DNA of 64,000 nt, from NCBI GenBank assembly GCA_035650355.1, contig DASRHT010000022.1:124001-188000 (forward strand), read 5' to 3'. The notes beneath the pieces were generated by a model. The model made no database searches. It was not told the origin of the DNA and saw nothing but the letters and a program-made list of their open reading frames with translations. This document shows positions 50,812 through 60,074 of the stretch, in pieces (the first letter of the stretch is position 1; each line of letters starts with the position of its first letter). Both the position numbers and the translations under genes were made by a program. Source of the DNA: DASRHT01 sp035650355 (GTDB lineage: Bacteria; Chloroflexota; Ktedonobacteria; Ktedonobacterales; Ktedonobacteraceae).

Positions 50812-51567
50812 CTAGTGAGTTGAAACACTGCCGGTCGGAGTTGTGATCTCCCGTACGACCTCGACGCCGTTCAGGCGCATATGATACAGGGCCAGCAGGT
50901 GCAGGAAATCGCCATCATGCGGTAACGCTCCTATCTGCCTGGCAACATCGATGGGAATATCGTAGGTCTGAACGGCGTTTTCCGGCACGACCACGCGCCA
51001 TTTAAGATTATGCTGGTTGGCGTAGAGCTTGAGGTGCATGGCGAGCTGGTGGACGCAGAGATCGGTGCAATCCCCAACAATCACCGCCGCGCTGAGCTTG
51101 TGATGAGCATCCAGCCACGGCCCAAGCTTCGTGCCGTGGAAAGCGTTGAGCGAATTTTTGGGAACGACGGTGAAGAGATTCGCGAATGGCAGGGCTGCCA
51201 GTTCGGGAATGGTCTCCGCCTCGCTCGTATCGACCTGGCAATGTGGAGGAAAATCGGCAAATTCAACCGCATCCGCCGGATGACAGTCCTGCGGCAGCAG
51301 GAAATCTCGCACCCCGATTGCGTGTGCTCCTTTGAAGGCATCGACCACCGCCGGAATGATGCCCTGCACCCGCGGGCTGGAGAGCGTCCCCTCGTGACAA
51401 AAGCCGTTGATCATATCGACACAGAACAGTGCCACGCGTCCCTGCTGCGCTTCGGCAGCAAAGTCATTCCATGAGATCGTGGGCAGCTCGCGTTCCCACT
51501 CGACGAGCGCCCCGAGAAAGCGGGTGCCCTGCTCCATAAAGTTGGCTGGTAGCGTTGAAACTGTCAT
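50812..51567 (-). CDS. Isochorismatase/nicotinamidase-family hydrolase
   Basis: About 251 aa. ATG 51567 has AAGGAGT 8 nt upstream; the longer frame back to 52053 overlaps the NrtR-like gene on the same strand and is spurious. The cysteine-hydrolase triad is visible: Asp in ALFCVDMINGF, Lys in TVVPKNSLNAF, Cys in VGDCTDLCVHQLAMHL. Histidines and Asp in LPQDCHPADAVEF suit the nicotinamidase metal site (D-x-H). Adjacent to an NrtR-like NAD regulator, a nicotinamidase role in NAD salvage is plausible. The two genes are separated by a 103-bp gap holding an 11-bp inverted repeat (51619-51629/51657-51667). Confidence 0.82.
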   Translation of the reverse strand: MTVSTLPANFMEQGTRFLGALVEWERELPTISWNDFAAEAQQGRVALFCVDMINGFCHEGTLSSPRVQGIIPAVVDAFKGAHAIGVRDFLLPQDCHPADAVEFADFPPHCQVDTSEAETIPELAALPFANLFTVVPKNSLNAFHGTKLGPWLDAHHKLSAAVIVGDCTDLCVHQLAMHLKLYANQHNLKWRVVVPENAVQTYDIPIDVARQIGALPHDGDFLHLLALYHMRLNGVEVVREITTPTGSVSTH

Positions 51568-51670
51568 CACACTACTCCTTACTTGCATCTTTGCTTGACA
51601 TCTTGCATTTTGACATTCCAACCCCTCAAAGGGGGCGCGAATAGTTCGCTTATCCGTTGAGGGGTTGAAA

Positions 51671-52417
51671 CTATAGCTTCCTTTCCGCTTCAGGATTGAA
51701 GCGGTACAGGCGGGCGGGCCGGTGCGTCCCCTCCATCTTTTTCGCGCCCGTGTCCTCCAGAATGCCCGTCGCCAGAATCTTCTTACGAAAATTACGCTTA
51801 TCCAGTTTGCGATGCAGAATAATTTCGTAGACGCGCTGCAACTCGCGCAGAGTGAATTGTTCGGATAGCAGATTAAAGGCAATCGTCGTGTATTCCAGCT
51901 TCCCCCGCAGACGATTGAGGGTGTACTCCAGAATTTGCGCGTGATCGAAGGCCAGCGGCGGCAGATCGTATACCGGGAACCAGCCCACATCGGCAGCGTC
52001 GCTCGCCGCTTTGACGTGCAATCGCTCGGAATCCAGCAAGGCGAAATAAACAACCGTAATCACACGCGTACGCGGGTCTCGACCAGGATCGCCGAAGGTG
52101 TAAAGCTGCTCCAGATAGACGTCCTGAACTCTGGTCTCCTCTTGCAGTTCACGCTTGGCCGCCGCCTCCAATGATTCATCGATGTTGACGAAGCCGCCAG
52201 GGATGGCCCACATGCCTTCATATGGCCACGCGCGCCGCTTCACCAGCAATACCTGGAGGTCTCGCTGGCGCAAACTCATCATCACTACATCGACCGTGAC
52301 TGATGGACGCTCATATTTGCTCGCATCGTAATGATGCGCCTGCGTCTCCGATTTCTGCTCCTCAGCACGCACTTCCATTTCCCCTCGCAGGCTATTTGAT
52401 ACACTCTGTTCTTCCAT
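51671..52417 (-). CDS. NrtR-like NUDIX transcriptional regulator
   Basis: A 248-aa protein: an N-terminal NUDIX domain with an intact box (GGFVNIDESLEAAAKRELQEET, fitting Gx5Ex7REUxEE) and a C-terminal winged-helix domain (FTLRELQRVYEIILHRKLDKRNFRKKIL). This NUDIX-HTH fusion is the NrtR form, repressors of NAD biosynthesis genes that respond to ADP-ribose; in several NrtR proteins the NUDIX box is degenerate, but here it is complete, so catalysis is possible. The downstream nicotinamidase-like gene on the same strand fits an NAD regulon. A promoter with a palindromic operator lies upstream at 52567-52618. Confidence 0.85.
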   Translation of the reverse strand: MEEQSVSNSLRGEMEVRAEEQKSETQAHHYDASKYERPSVTVDVVMMSLRQRDLQVLLVKRRAWPYEGMWAIPGGFVNIDESLEAAAKRELQEETRVQDVYLEQLYTFGDPGRDPRTRVITVVYFALLDSERLHVKAASDAADVGWFPVYDLPPLAFDHAQILEYTLNRLRGKLEYTTIAFNLLSEQFTLRELQRVYEIILHRKLDKRNFRKKILATGILEDTGAKKMEGTHRPARLYRFNPEAERKL

Positions 52418-52566
52418 TTTTTAATCCAAAAGCTAGATGACAAAATATAGCAACATATACGCTTCGTGTGCGAAAGGATCTCGACAAATCGCGAACTATA
52501 GCCTATACTAGATAATAGTCAGCCAGCCACTGATCGCCCTGTGTACCTTTCGGCAAACATACCACC

Positions 52567-52618
52567 TTAGTGTATTGTTTACACTAACAAATATACTCCA
52601 GGAGTCCTTGCTTGTCAA
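52567..52618 (-). promoter_or_regulatory. Consensus promoter plus palindromic operator of the NrtR-like gene
   Basis: Minus strand: TTGACA (52613-52618), 17 bp, TATATT (52590-52595). Two bases after the -10 lies the perfect palindrome TTAGTGTA-N5-TACACTAA (52567-52587), which would cover the transcription start. This is the classic place for a repressor, likely the NUDIX-HTH protein encoded at 52417. The leader of ~165 nt is otherwise empty. Confidence 0.7.
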
Positions 52619-52641
52619 GTCCCTCCGTCCCGGCAAAACCC

Positions 52642-52813
52642 AGAGCTTTTCCGTGTTCCTCTCCTCTGACCCCTGCCGCCTGGGTTCGCGCCCCCAACGG
52701 GGCGCAGGGCAAGGGGAGAGAGGTGCTGGCAACGCCGCGTCGCGGCGTTGCCAGCACCTCTCTCCCCTTGTGAGCAGGGCTTCGCCCTGCGAGCATGACG
52801 AAAACGGAAAAGC
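52642..52813. mobile_element. 172-bp palindromic MITE, copy B (inverted)
   Basis: An inverted copy of the element at 28967-29138, the same length and same order of parts: AGAGCTTTTCCGTGTTCC end, GTTCGCGCCCC block, central palindrome GGCAACGCCGCGTCGCGGCG, CAGGGCTTCGCCCTG hairpin, GAAAAGCC end. It is flanked by a 13-bp direct repeat CCCGGCAAAACCC (52629-52641 and 52814-52826), consistent with a target duplication of 11-13 bp. It sits between the NrtR promoter and the pseudokinase-helicase gene, where it could affect either. Confidence 0.8.
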
Positions 52814-52912
52814 CCCGGCAAAACCCTGTGCGAGATTGTTGCGCGCCGTTCCTCTGTGTTATACTGCACAACAGACAAAACAGATGTTCATATTGGGGGA
52901 AGAGAGGATGCT

Positions 52913-55900
52913 ATGGCAGAGGTAGAGCTTCGGCAGATCGGTCCCTATCTTATCACCGAGCTGCTGCGCACGAGTTCTACAGGCAACTATTACCGGGCAA
53001 AGCTGCGCAAAAAAGATATTCTGATCAAAAAACTTACTATTTCTCTAAGTACTCCTGAAGAGCAAGAAGCATTTCTTAATCGGGCGAAGCAGCTTAAAAG
53101 GCTCAAAAACCGCAATATTGTGAACGTCATAGATGCGAACTTTGATGGCGACTCCGGCTATATCGCGATGGAATATGTCGCGGGCGAGACGATGCGCCAG
53201 CGTTTTGCTGCGGGGCAGCTCGTTGCTCCTGATGAGATCAGGCGCTATCTATCGCCGCTGGCGGAAGCGTTGCATTATGCTCATGTCAATCATACCCCGC
53301 ACGGCAATCTTCACCCGGGCAATCTGCTGCTGGCGAAATACAACGACATTTTGCTCACCGAGTTTGCGCTCAAGCTGCCAGGAAGCGATAAGGTACTGGA
53401 CGATGAGGCGCAGGCGCTCCCCTATATGGCTCCCGAGCACTTGCGGGGGGAGCCGACCTTCGCCAGCGATCAATACGCACTGGCGGTAATGGTCTACGAG
53501 TGGCTCTGTGGGCGACGCCCCTACGAGGCGACCGAACGCGCGGAGTTGCTGCATCAACAGGAACATGATGCGTTCCCGCAGCCGCACAGTCTTAATGAGG
53601 CCATCTCGCCTGCGGTCGAACGGGTGGTTGTGCAGGCGCTCAAATACAACCCGGACGAGCGCTTTCCCCATACGCAGGCATTCGCGGATAATTATTTAAG
53701 CGCGCTGATGGGTTTTGAGGCCAGGCCCGCGACTCCTCTTGGCGTGCGCACGATCCCCACGTTTCCGCCACTCAAAGATATCGATAAAGCAGATAAAGTT
53801 GATCAGAGTATGCCTGCAGCTAACAATGGGAAGAGTGTGCCACAACCTCCTGCCCCACCACAGCCTCTTGTGCCGCCCACACCTGTATTCTCTGAAAATG
53901 GTGTAGAGAAACATATCGTGCCGGAACCTCTTCCGCCCTTGCCGCATTGGGATGAGCCACCTTTACCGCCCACACCCTTACCGGCAAGCGAGAAGGAGCC
54001 TCCCGTCACGCCGCTCGCGGTGACCGGTTTTGGAGAGTCGCGGCTGCAAACAACCGTTTCCACCGACCTGCGACAGGGAGGAGTACTTTCGCACAGCCTG
54101 CCCGGCTATGAGGAACGACCCGCCCAGATCGAGATGGCGATGCTGGTTGCGCGCTCCATTACTCACGCCGTGCCGTCGATTATTGAAGCAGGCACCGGTA
54201 CAGGCAAAGCCCTGGATGTAGAGACGCCCATTGCCACCCCAACCGGGTGGAAACGCATGGGTGATCTTGTAGTTGGCGACACAGTGTTTGATGAGAAAGG
54301 GCAGCCAACTCGCGTAGTGACAGCCTTTGACGTGATGTATGACCGTCCATGCTATGAAGTGGAATTCTCTGATGGCTCGATACTTGTTGCCGATGCTGAA
54401 CACGAATGGGTTTCTTATACAGCAGCCGACCGGAAATGGGCGGGTAGTCCACGAAAGAGCCTGCAAAAGGTAAAGAATTTTGTTACGTTGGAACAGATTG
54501 CTCTGCTTAATGAACTGATCGAGCTATCTCTCCAGGATGACACACTCTCAGTAGAAGAAGCAGTATCACTCGTAGGGGGGCACCATTGGACCGTCTATCA
54601 AACTGCGCGCGAGATGAAAGTAATCCGTACAGGCAAGCGAGCCAGACGCTATCCGCGCTCTGTGCTTCTTACAACTGTGCGAGATCGCCTGACAAAAGAT
54701 CTGAATGAACAACGCCGTGATGGACGATCATATACTCTCGTCACGACCGAGCAAATGGCGGCAACACTGACGATTGGCTCGTCCGCGCGAGCCAACCATG
54801 CCATCGCTCTCGCTAATGCGCTCGTATTGCCCGATGCGGACCTACCTATCGCTCCCTATTTTCTCGGTGTCTGGCTCGGCGATGGTAGCAGCCGCAGTAA
54901 TCAGATTACGACCGCAGACCCGGATCTCATCACTGAGATAGAAAAGGACGGCTACAGCGTTCGATCACTACAGAGCCATCCCTACCTCTATGCCGTTGAT
55001 GACGAGAACGGCAAATCTGTCAGCAGATGGCAACCTGGCATGACAGGTCGCTTGCGTGTACTTGGCCTCTTGCAGAACAAACACGTTCCTATGCCCTATC
55101 TGCGTGCATCCGAGCAGCAGAGGCGATCCCTACTCGCTGGACTTCTGGATACCGATGGCACGGTAAACCGCTGTGGGGCTGTTGAGTTCATGGTGACGAA
55201 TCAGCAGTTAGCTCAAGATGTATATGAGCTTGTCTGCTCGCTTGGCTTCCGGCCCACTCTGCGTCAGGAACGCGCAACGCTCAATGGAAAGGATTGCGGA
55301 CCCAAATGGACCATTGCATTCACCACCAACGAGCAAGTATTTCGGCTGAAGCGTAAGATTGCCGCACATAAAGAGCGGCTGCGCAACTATAGTCCTGAAC
55401 GCAATCGCTTCCGTTACGTTGTGACTGTGCGTAAAGTGCCCTCTCGTCCGGTGCGTTGTATCCAGGTCGATGCTCCGAGCCATCTCTACCTCGCGGGCCG
55501 ATCCATGATTCCCACCCATAATAGTCTGGCCTACCTCCTGCCGGTCGTGCGCTCCGGCAAGGTAGCGATTGTCAGCACCGCCAATAAGGCGTTGCAGGAG
55601 CAGCTTTTTTATAAAGATATTCCCTTTGTGCAGCAGCATATCAAGCATTTCGAGGCGGCACTGGTGAAGGGCGTCAATAACTATCTCTGCATTGACCGTA
55701 TGGAAAGCGAACGGGTGGGCATGCAGCACTATACGCGCAACCGCGAGTTTAAGCGCCTGCTCGACATTGTTGAAGATCCCGATGCCGACTTCTCGGGCGA
55801 TTTTGAGACGCTCGGCTTCCAGCTCCCGAGCGATATTCGTGGTCGCGTTGCTACTGATAGCGATCAGTGCGCCTGGAACAAGTGCAGCTACTTTATGGAT

Positions 55901-57337
55901 TGCTACGTGCGTCAGATGAGGGAGCGTGCCGAAGTGGCTCAGGTGATCGTCGTCAATCACACCCTGCTGCTGCTCGACGCGGCCATCGGCGGCTTTCTTC
56001 TGCCGGACCGCGATGTGATTATTCTCGACGAGGCCCATCATCTTGAGGAAGAGGCGACGCGCTCATTTACCATCACTATCAGCCCTGCGCAGATTCAGAC
56101 CTTGCTGGCGCAGCGCATGCTCAAAGATCATAGTCTGCTAAGCCTGCAAGACGAGGTGCTCAGGACGGCGCAAAATATGTGGATTCGCCTGGAGCAGGTG
56201 GCGAATCCAGGCTTCAAAGGACGCGTCAACCTGGAAGCGCCGCTTGAAGAGGGACTGCGTTTAGCTACCGTCATCTCCGATCTGGCCGATTCGCTGCGCA
56301 AACAGCGACCAAAAAATCTGGAAGACAAGGACAGCCAGCTTTACGATAAACTGCTAAAACGCACGCAGAATCTCTCCGAGAATGTGCGCGTCGTCTTCTC
56401 CGCAGCCCAGCCTGATAAGTTCGTCTACTTCGTGGATCGCGTGGAGAGCGGCAGCTCCCGTAGCGGCTTCGCGCTGCAAGCCTCAGCATCTCCGCTGGAT
56501 GTGACCAACTGGCTCAAAGAGCGTCTCTTTGACAAGTGCAACGTCATCTGTACCTCGGCAACGCTGGCAACGGTCAGCCCGGGTACACCCAAGACGACGG
56601 AGAGGGGCGCGAACTTTAACTACTTCCGCCGTCGCATCGGACTGGACCCGGTCGAGCGGCCCGACGTTTTAGAACGCGTCCTGCCCCTGGCTTTTGATTA
56701 TGAAAGCAACGCCCTGCTCTACCTGCCTCGCGATCTGCCCGAGCCAACCTTCGGTTCCGGTTCCGATGAGTACATGAAAGCCATCGCCCGCGAAATGTAT
56801 AAGCTGGTCAAGCTATCGCGTGGCCGGGCCTTCCTGCTCTTCTCCAGCAAGCGTATGCTGGACCGGGCCTACGAACTCATGTCGCCGCACCTCAACTTCC
56901 CCTTATTGAAGCAGGGAGATGCCAGCCGTCTCGAACTCACCCGCCGTTTCCGTCAGGAGGAGGGTGCAATCCTGTTTGGCTTGAAGAGCTTCTGGGAAGG
57001 GGTTGACATAGCCGGAGAGGCCCTCTCGCTGGTCGTGATTGACAAGCTGCCCTTCGACCCTCCTGACGATCCCGTACACGAAGCGCGTGTTGCCCTGATG
57101 AAGGCCGCCGGAGAAAACTGGTTCGGCGCCTACGTCCTGCCCCAGGCCGTGCTGCGCCTCAAGCAAGGGCTTGGCCGTCTGCTGCGAACGCGCGATGATC
57201 GGGGCGTCATGGCTATCCTCGACACGCGCCTGCACACTAAAGGCTACGGCAAACTCGTCATCAACGCCCTGCCGCCCGCCCGCCGAACGAGCAGCTTACA
57301 GGAGGTTGACCGCTTTTTCGCGCAACAATTGTCATGA
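52913..57337 (+). CDS. Pseudokinase-DinG-like helicase fusion carrying an intein
   Basis: A 1474-aa precursor; ATG 52913 has GAGAGG 7 nt upstream. Residues ~9-265: protein-kinase fold with subdomain VIb HGNLHPGN (130-137; catalytic Asp is Asn132), TEF instead of DFG (149-151), but an intact YMAPEH and DQYAL: a pseudokinase. Then a Pro-rich linker (to ~400). From ~415: XPD/DinG-type DNA helicase, Walker A GTGTGK|S broken by an intein (433-870), Fe-S cysteines (NYLC, SDQC, NKC, MDC), ILDEAHH, and a motif VI LKQGLGRLLRTRDDRG. The exonuclease domain often found in DinG is replaced by the pseudokinase. After splicing it would be 1036 aa. It probably acts in DNA or R-loop unwinding, with the pseudokinase as a regulatory arm (inference). 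Confidence 0.88.
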   Translation: MAEVELRQIGPYLITELLRTSSTGNYYRAKLRKKDILIKKLTISLSTPEEQEAFLNRAKQLKRLKNRNIVNVIDANFDGDSGYIAMEYVAGETMRQRFAAGQLVAPDEIRRYLSPLAEALHYAHVNHTPHGNLHPGNLLLAKYNDILLTEFALKLPGSDKVLDDEAQALPYMAPEHLRGEPTFASDQYALAVMVYEWLCGRRPYEATERAELLHQQEHDAFPQPHSLNEAISPAVERVVVQALKYNPDERFPHTQAFADNYLSALMGFEARPATPLGVRTIPTFPPLKDIDKADKVDQSMPAANNGKSVPQPPAPPQPLVPPTPVFSENGVEKHIVPEPLPPLPHWDEPPLPPTPLPASEKEPPVTPLAVTGFGESRLQTTVSTDLRQGGVLSHSLPGYEERPAQIEMAMLVARSITHAVPSIIEAGTGTGKALDVETPIATPTGWKRMGDLVVGDTVFDEKGQPTRVVTAFDVMYDRPCYEVEFSDGSILVADAEHEWVSYTAADRKWAGSPRKSLQKVKNFVTLEQIALLNELIELSLQDDTLSVEEAVSLVGGHHWTVYQTAREMKVIRTGKRARRYPRSVLLTTVRDRLTKDLNEQRRDGRSYTLVTTEQMAATLTIGSSARANHAIALANALVLPDADLPIAPYFLGVWLGDGSSRSNQITTADPDLITEIEKDGYSVRSLQSHPYLYAVDDENGKSVSRWQPGMTGRLRVLGLLQNKHVPMPYLRASEQQRRSLLAGLLDTDGTVNRCGAVEFMVTNQQLAQDVYELVCSLGFRPTLRQERATLNGKDCGPKWTIAFTTNEQVFRLKRKIAAHKERLRNYSPERNRFRYVVTVRKVPSRPVRCIQVDAPSHLYLAGRSMIPTHNSLAYLLPVVRSGKVAIVSTANKALQEQLFYKDIPFVQQHIKHFEAALVKGVNNYLCIDRMESERVGMQHYTRNREFKRLLDIVEDPDADFSGDFETLGFQLPSDIRGRVATDSDQCAWNKCSYFMDCYVRQMRERAEVAQVIVVNHTLLLLDAAIGGFLLPDRDVIILDEAHHLEEEATRSFTITISPAQIQTLLAQRMLKDHSLLSLQDEVLRTAQNMWIRLEQVANPGFKGRVNLEAPLEEGLRLATVISDLADSLRKQRPKNLEDKDSQLYDKLLKRTQNLSENVRVVFSAAQPDKFVYFVDRVESGSSRSGFALQASASPLDVTNWLKERLFDKCNVICTSATLATVSPGTPKTTERGANFNYFRRRIGLDPVERPDVLERVLPLAFDYESNALLYLPRDLPEPTFGSGSDEYMKAIAREMYKLVKLSRGRAFLLFSSKRMLDRAYELMSPHLNFPLLKQGDASRLELTRRFRQEEGAILFGLKSFWEGVDIAGEALSLVVIDKLPFDPPDDPVHEARVALMKAAGENWFGAYVLPQAVLRLKQGLGRLLRTRDDRGVMAILDTRLHTKGYGKLVINALPPARRTSSLQEVDRFFAQQLS
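54209..55522 (+). other. Class 3 intein with LAGLIDADG homing endonuclease, in the helicase Walker A motif
   Basis: 438 residues (433-870 of the precursor) splitting GTGTGK and S of the Walker A. The first residue is Ala (ALDVETPIATPTGW), not Cys/Ser, while the end is PTHN with +1 Ser. The class 3 signature WCT is present: block B HEW (Trp499), block F VRCIQVD (Cys849, the branching nucleophile) and Thr868 before HN. A two-motif homing endonuclease is inserted (FLGVWLGDGS near 54860, LLAGLLDTDGTV near 55130). Its presence inside a nucleotide-binding loop is typical of inteins, which favour conserved active sites. Splicing is required for helicase function. Confidence 0.9.
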
Positions 57338-60019
57338 GCTATCGTTAAGCAATTTATATTCAATCGCTTTACGGACGGCGGCTGTGCGGGAGGAGACGTT
57401 GAGCTTTTTGTAGAGGGTGCGCAGGTAGGCTTTGATGGTGGCGAGGCTGAGCGTTAGCCTGGCGGCGATCTGGGCGTTGCTCAGCCCTTCGGTGAGGAGT
57501 CGTAACACGTCCAACTCACGCTTCGTCAGAGCAGCTTTGATTGCTTCCGGCGTTAGCGGCAGGTTGACAGGGAGTGCCTGACCGGAGAATACCTGCTGTG
57601 GGGTCATGCGGCCTCCCTCGGCCCAGGCTGCTTGAAAGCGCACCTCTCCTAAGATGCTGTGGAGCGTCGTGATCATTTTTTCATATTCAGACATCTCCAC
57701 AGGTGGGATCGGAGCTGCCATCGCCTCGCGCAATGCTGCCGCCGCCCCTAAGATTTGCGCTGCCCATACAGGTTCATTTTGCTCCACTACAATTTTGCCA
57801 AACTCTTCTAACCCCATAGCGGTATAGAGCCTGCTATGCGCTTTGATGGCTCGCGATAGGCCGTCTTCCAGCAGCAGGCGCGCCTCGCTCAAGTTGCCCC
57901 GCGCACGCTCTACTCGCGCGAGCCAGCATTCCGCCCAGGCGATAGCTTGCTCGTCTCCCACTGCCTGGCGTAACTGCAAACTTTCGGAGAGCTGCGTCCA
58001 TGCGCCCTCGATATCTCCGTGGCGTAGCGCAATCAGGCCCAGATAGCCCTGAGCTTCGGCGATCTGCGTGCGTAGCTGCAAGCTTTTGTATAGCATCATG
58101 ACCTGTTCGAGCCGCTCTCGGGCCTCGTCGTCTTTGCCTTCGTAAAAGTCTGCCGCGCCAATGAGCAAATTTGACCAGAGCGAAAAGAAGAGTTCGCCTA
58201 TCTGACTGCAGCGCTCGATGGTTTCCAGTAGCACCGCGCGCGCGTCATCGTAGCGGCCCTGCCATAACGCGATATAGCCCGCACGGTGCAAGGAGTACCC
58301 GAGCAGCCACTCTTCGCCCCAATCCGTAAAGGTTCCCGCATGCATTCGTGCCAGCGAGACCGCCTCCTCCACTGCTGCGCGCGCCGCTTTAAAGTCGTCT
58401 CGTGTGATGAGTGGGAGCAGCAACATCCAGAGGCCGGTGATAATGTACTGGGCATCCCCTAGCTGTCGGGCCAGCGCCAGCCCTTCGCGGCATGCAGTTT
58501 CGCCTCGCTCTATATCACGCAGCAAAGATACAATGCCGCCATAAGTACACAGCGCCCATGCCCGCGCTGTCGTTGCGCTTCCCTCGCTGACTGCTAACGC
58601 CCGCTCCAGATAGTCTCTCCCTTCGATCAGATAGAGCTGGTCAAAGCTGTATCCCCAGACGAGCCAGAAGATGCTGAGCCCCCCTCCCAGGCGTAGTGCA
58701 GCCTGCTTGTCCTGCTGGTGGAGCACCAGGCGCATTACCGCTCGCCAGTTCCATTGTTCCTGGATGTAGCTTCTGATTAAAAAACTCTGGTTGCTGCCGA
58801 ATAATATTCTGCGGCTAGCCTCGGCCCAGCTCATATAATAGTTTGCATGTGCCTGCTGGACGCGCTCGAATTCGCCTGATGCATGCAGACATTCCAGGCC
58901 AAACTCGCGGATCGTCTCCAGCATCTGGAAGCGCGGCTCCTCGTTTTCCTGCTCCTCCCTTTGAATCAGGCTCTTGTCGAGCAGAGAAGCGACGCCGTTG
59001 AGAATGTCGGCTGGATCGTTATCAAGCTCGGTATAGATAGCTTCCACAGCTTCAAGCGTGCAGCCGCCATTGAAGATGCTCAGGCGCTGGAAAAGGATCT
59101 GCTCCTCAATTGTGAGTAGATCATAGCTCCACTGGATGGTATTGCGCAGCGTCTGATGGCGTATAGGGGCGTCGCGGCGACCCAGCGTCAGCACTTGCAG
59201 AGGATGTGAGAGGCGCGAGAGCAGTGCCAGGGGTGGCAGCAGCTTGACGCGGGCGGCTGCCAGTTCCAGCGCCAGCGGGATGCCCTCCAGGTGGATGCAG
59301 ATGCTGGCAATGGCGTGTGCATTTACTGGCGTGAACTGGAAATTGGGGTTGATCGCCTGGGCACGGTGCAGGAACAGCGTCACCGCCGGATTCGTCGCCA
59401 ACTCCTCGATGGATTCGTGTTCGACGTCAGGTAGGACCAGGGGATGAACAGGAAATTCTTGTTCCCCATGTACATGTAGCGGCTCACGGCTCGTTACCAG
59501 CATAGTGACATTCGGGCAGGCGGTGAGGAGCGCGATGAGGGACGGGGCAGCCTGCACCACCTGCTCAAAGTTGTCCAGCACCAGCAGGAGGGATTTATCG
59601 CGGAGGAATGCCTGCACTACCTCGAAAATGGGATGGTTGCCAGTTTGCAGGTTGAGCGCCTGGGCTATTGAAGGAACCACTTGTTCAGGCTCCTGATTCG
59701 CCGCCAGCGACACAAAGCAGACGCCATTGCTCCAGTGCCGCTCGATGGCGCCCGCAGCCTCAAGCGCCAGGCGCGTTTTACCGACGCCGCCAGTTCCGGT
59801 CAGCGTAAGCAGGCGCACACCTTGATGCAGCAGCATAGCCGCGATGGTCTCGCACTCTCTGGCGCGGCCCAGGAACGAGGAGAGCTGGGCGGGCAGATTA
59901 TTGATCCGCTCGCTTGCAGGTAGAGGGAGGTCGCGAGCTGTGGGTTTGCGCCTTCTCTTGCCTGAATTGCGCGTTACCCGAAAGTTTACGGCTGGCGATT
60001 GTTTGGCACTCTCATCCAT
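57332..60019 (-). CDS. LuxR-family STAND ATPase regulator (NB-ARC, TPR, LuxR HTH)
   Basis: About 895 aa; ATG 60019 follows GAGGTGGG, a GTG at 60031 is possible. The NB-ARC ATPase has Walker A TGTGGVGKTRLALEAAG, Walker B SLLLVLDNFEQV and sensor TMLVTSREPL, then PLALELAAARVKLLPPLALL and QWSYDLL typical of this family. About 450 residues of TPR-like helices follow, and the C-terminus is a LuxR HTH: LTKRELDVLRLLTEGLSNAQIAARLTLSLATIKAYLRTLYKKL. It is an ATP-switched transcription activator with the TPR region as sensor. Its stop overlaps the convergent helicase gene by 6 nt. Target genes unknown. Confidence 0.92.
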   Translation of the reverse strand: MDESAKQSPAVNFRVTRNSGKRRRKPTARDLPLPASERINNLPAQLSSFLGRARECETIAAMLLHQGVRLLTLTGTGGVGKTRLALEAAGAIERHWSNGVCFVSLAANQEPEQVVPSIAQALNLQTGNHPIFEVVQAFLRDKSLLLVLDNFEQVVQAAPSLIALLTACPNVTMLVTSREPLHVHGEQEFPVHPLVLPDVEHESIEELATNPAVTLFLHRAQAINPNFQFTPVNAHAIASICIHLEGIPLALELAAARVKLLPPLALLSRLSHPLQVLTLGRRDAPIRHQTLRNTIQWSYDLLTIEEQILFQRLSIFNGGCTLEAVEAIYTELDNDPADILNGVASLLDKSLIQREEQENEEPRFQMLETIREFGLECLHASGEFERVQQAHANYYMSWAEASRRILFGSNQSFLIRSYIQEQWNWRAVMRLVLHQQDKQAALRLGGGLSIFWLVWGYSFDQLYLIEGRDYLERALAVSEGSATTARAWALCTYGGIVSLLRDIERGETACREGLALARQLGDAQYIITGLWMLLLPLITRDDFKAARAAVEEAVSLARMHAGTFTDWGEEWLLGYSLHRAGYIALWQGRYDDARAVLLETIERCSQIGELFFSLWSNLLIGAADFYEGKDDEARERLEQVMMLYKSLQLRTQIAEAQGYLGLIALRHGDIEGAWTQLSESLQLRQAVGDEQAIAWAECWLARVERARGNLSEARLLLEDGLSRAIKAHSRLYTAMGLEEFGKIVVEQNEPVWAAQILGAAAALREAMAAPIPPVEMSEYEKMITTLHSILGEVRFQAAWAEGGRMTPQQVFSGQALPVNLPLTPEAIKAALTKRELDVLRLLTEGLSNAQIAARLTLSLATIKAYLRTLYKKLNVSSRTAAVRKAIEYKLLNDSS

Positions 60020-60074
60020 CTTCAATCCCACCTCATTAACCTGAGCTTCTCCTTCGCTGGCATATGTTTTTAAC

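Noticed and set aside
51567..52053. N-terminal extension of the isochorismatase-like frame
   Set aside because: The extra 162 codons overlap the NrtR-like gene on the same strand in another frame; AAGGAGT before 51567 marks the true start.
55208..56041. 277-codon minus-strand open frame
   Set aside because: Antisense to the helicase/intein coding region, which carries intact Fe-S and DEAH motifs; no recognisable product.
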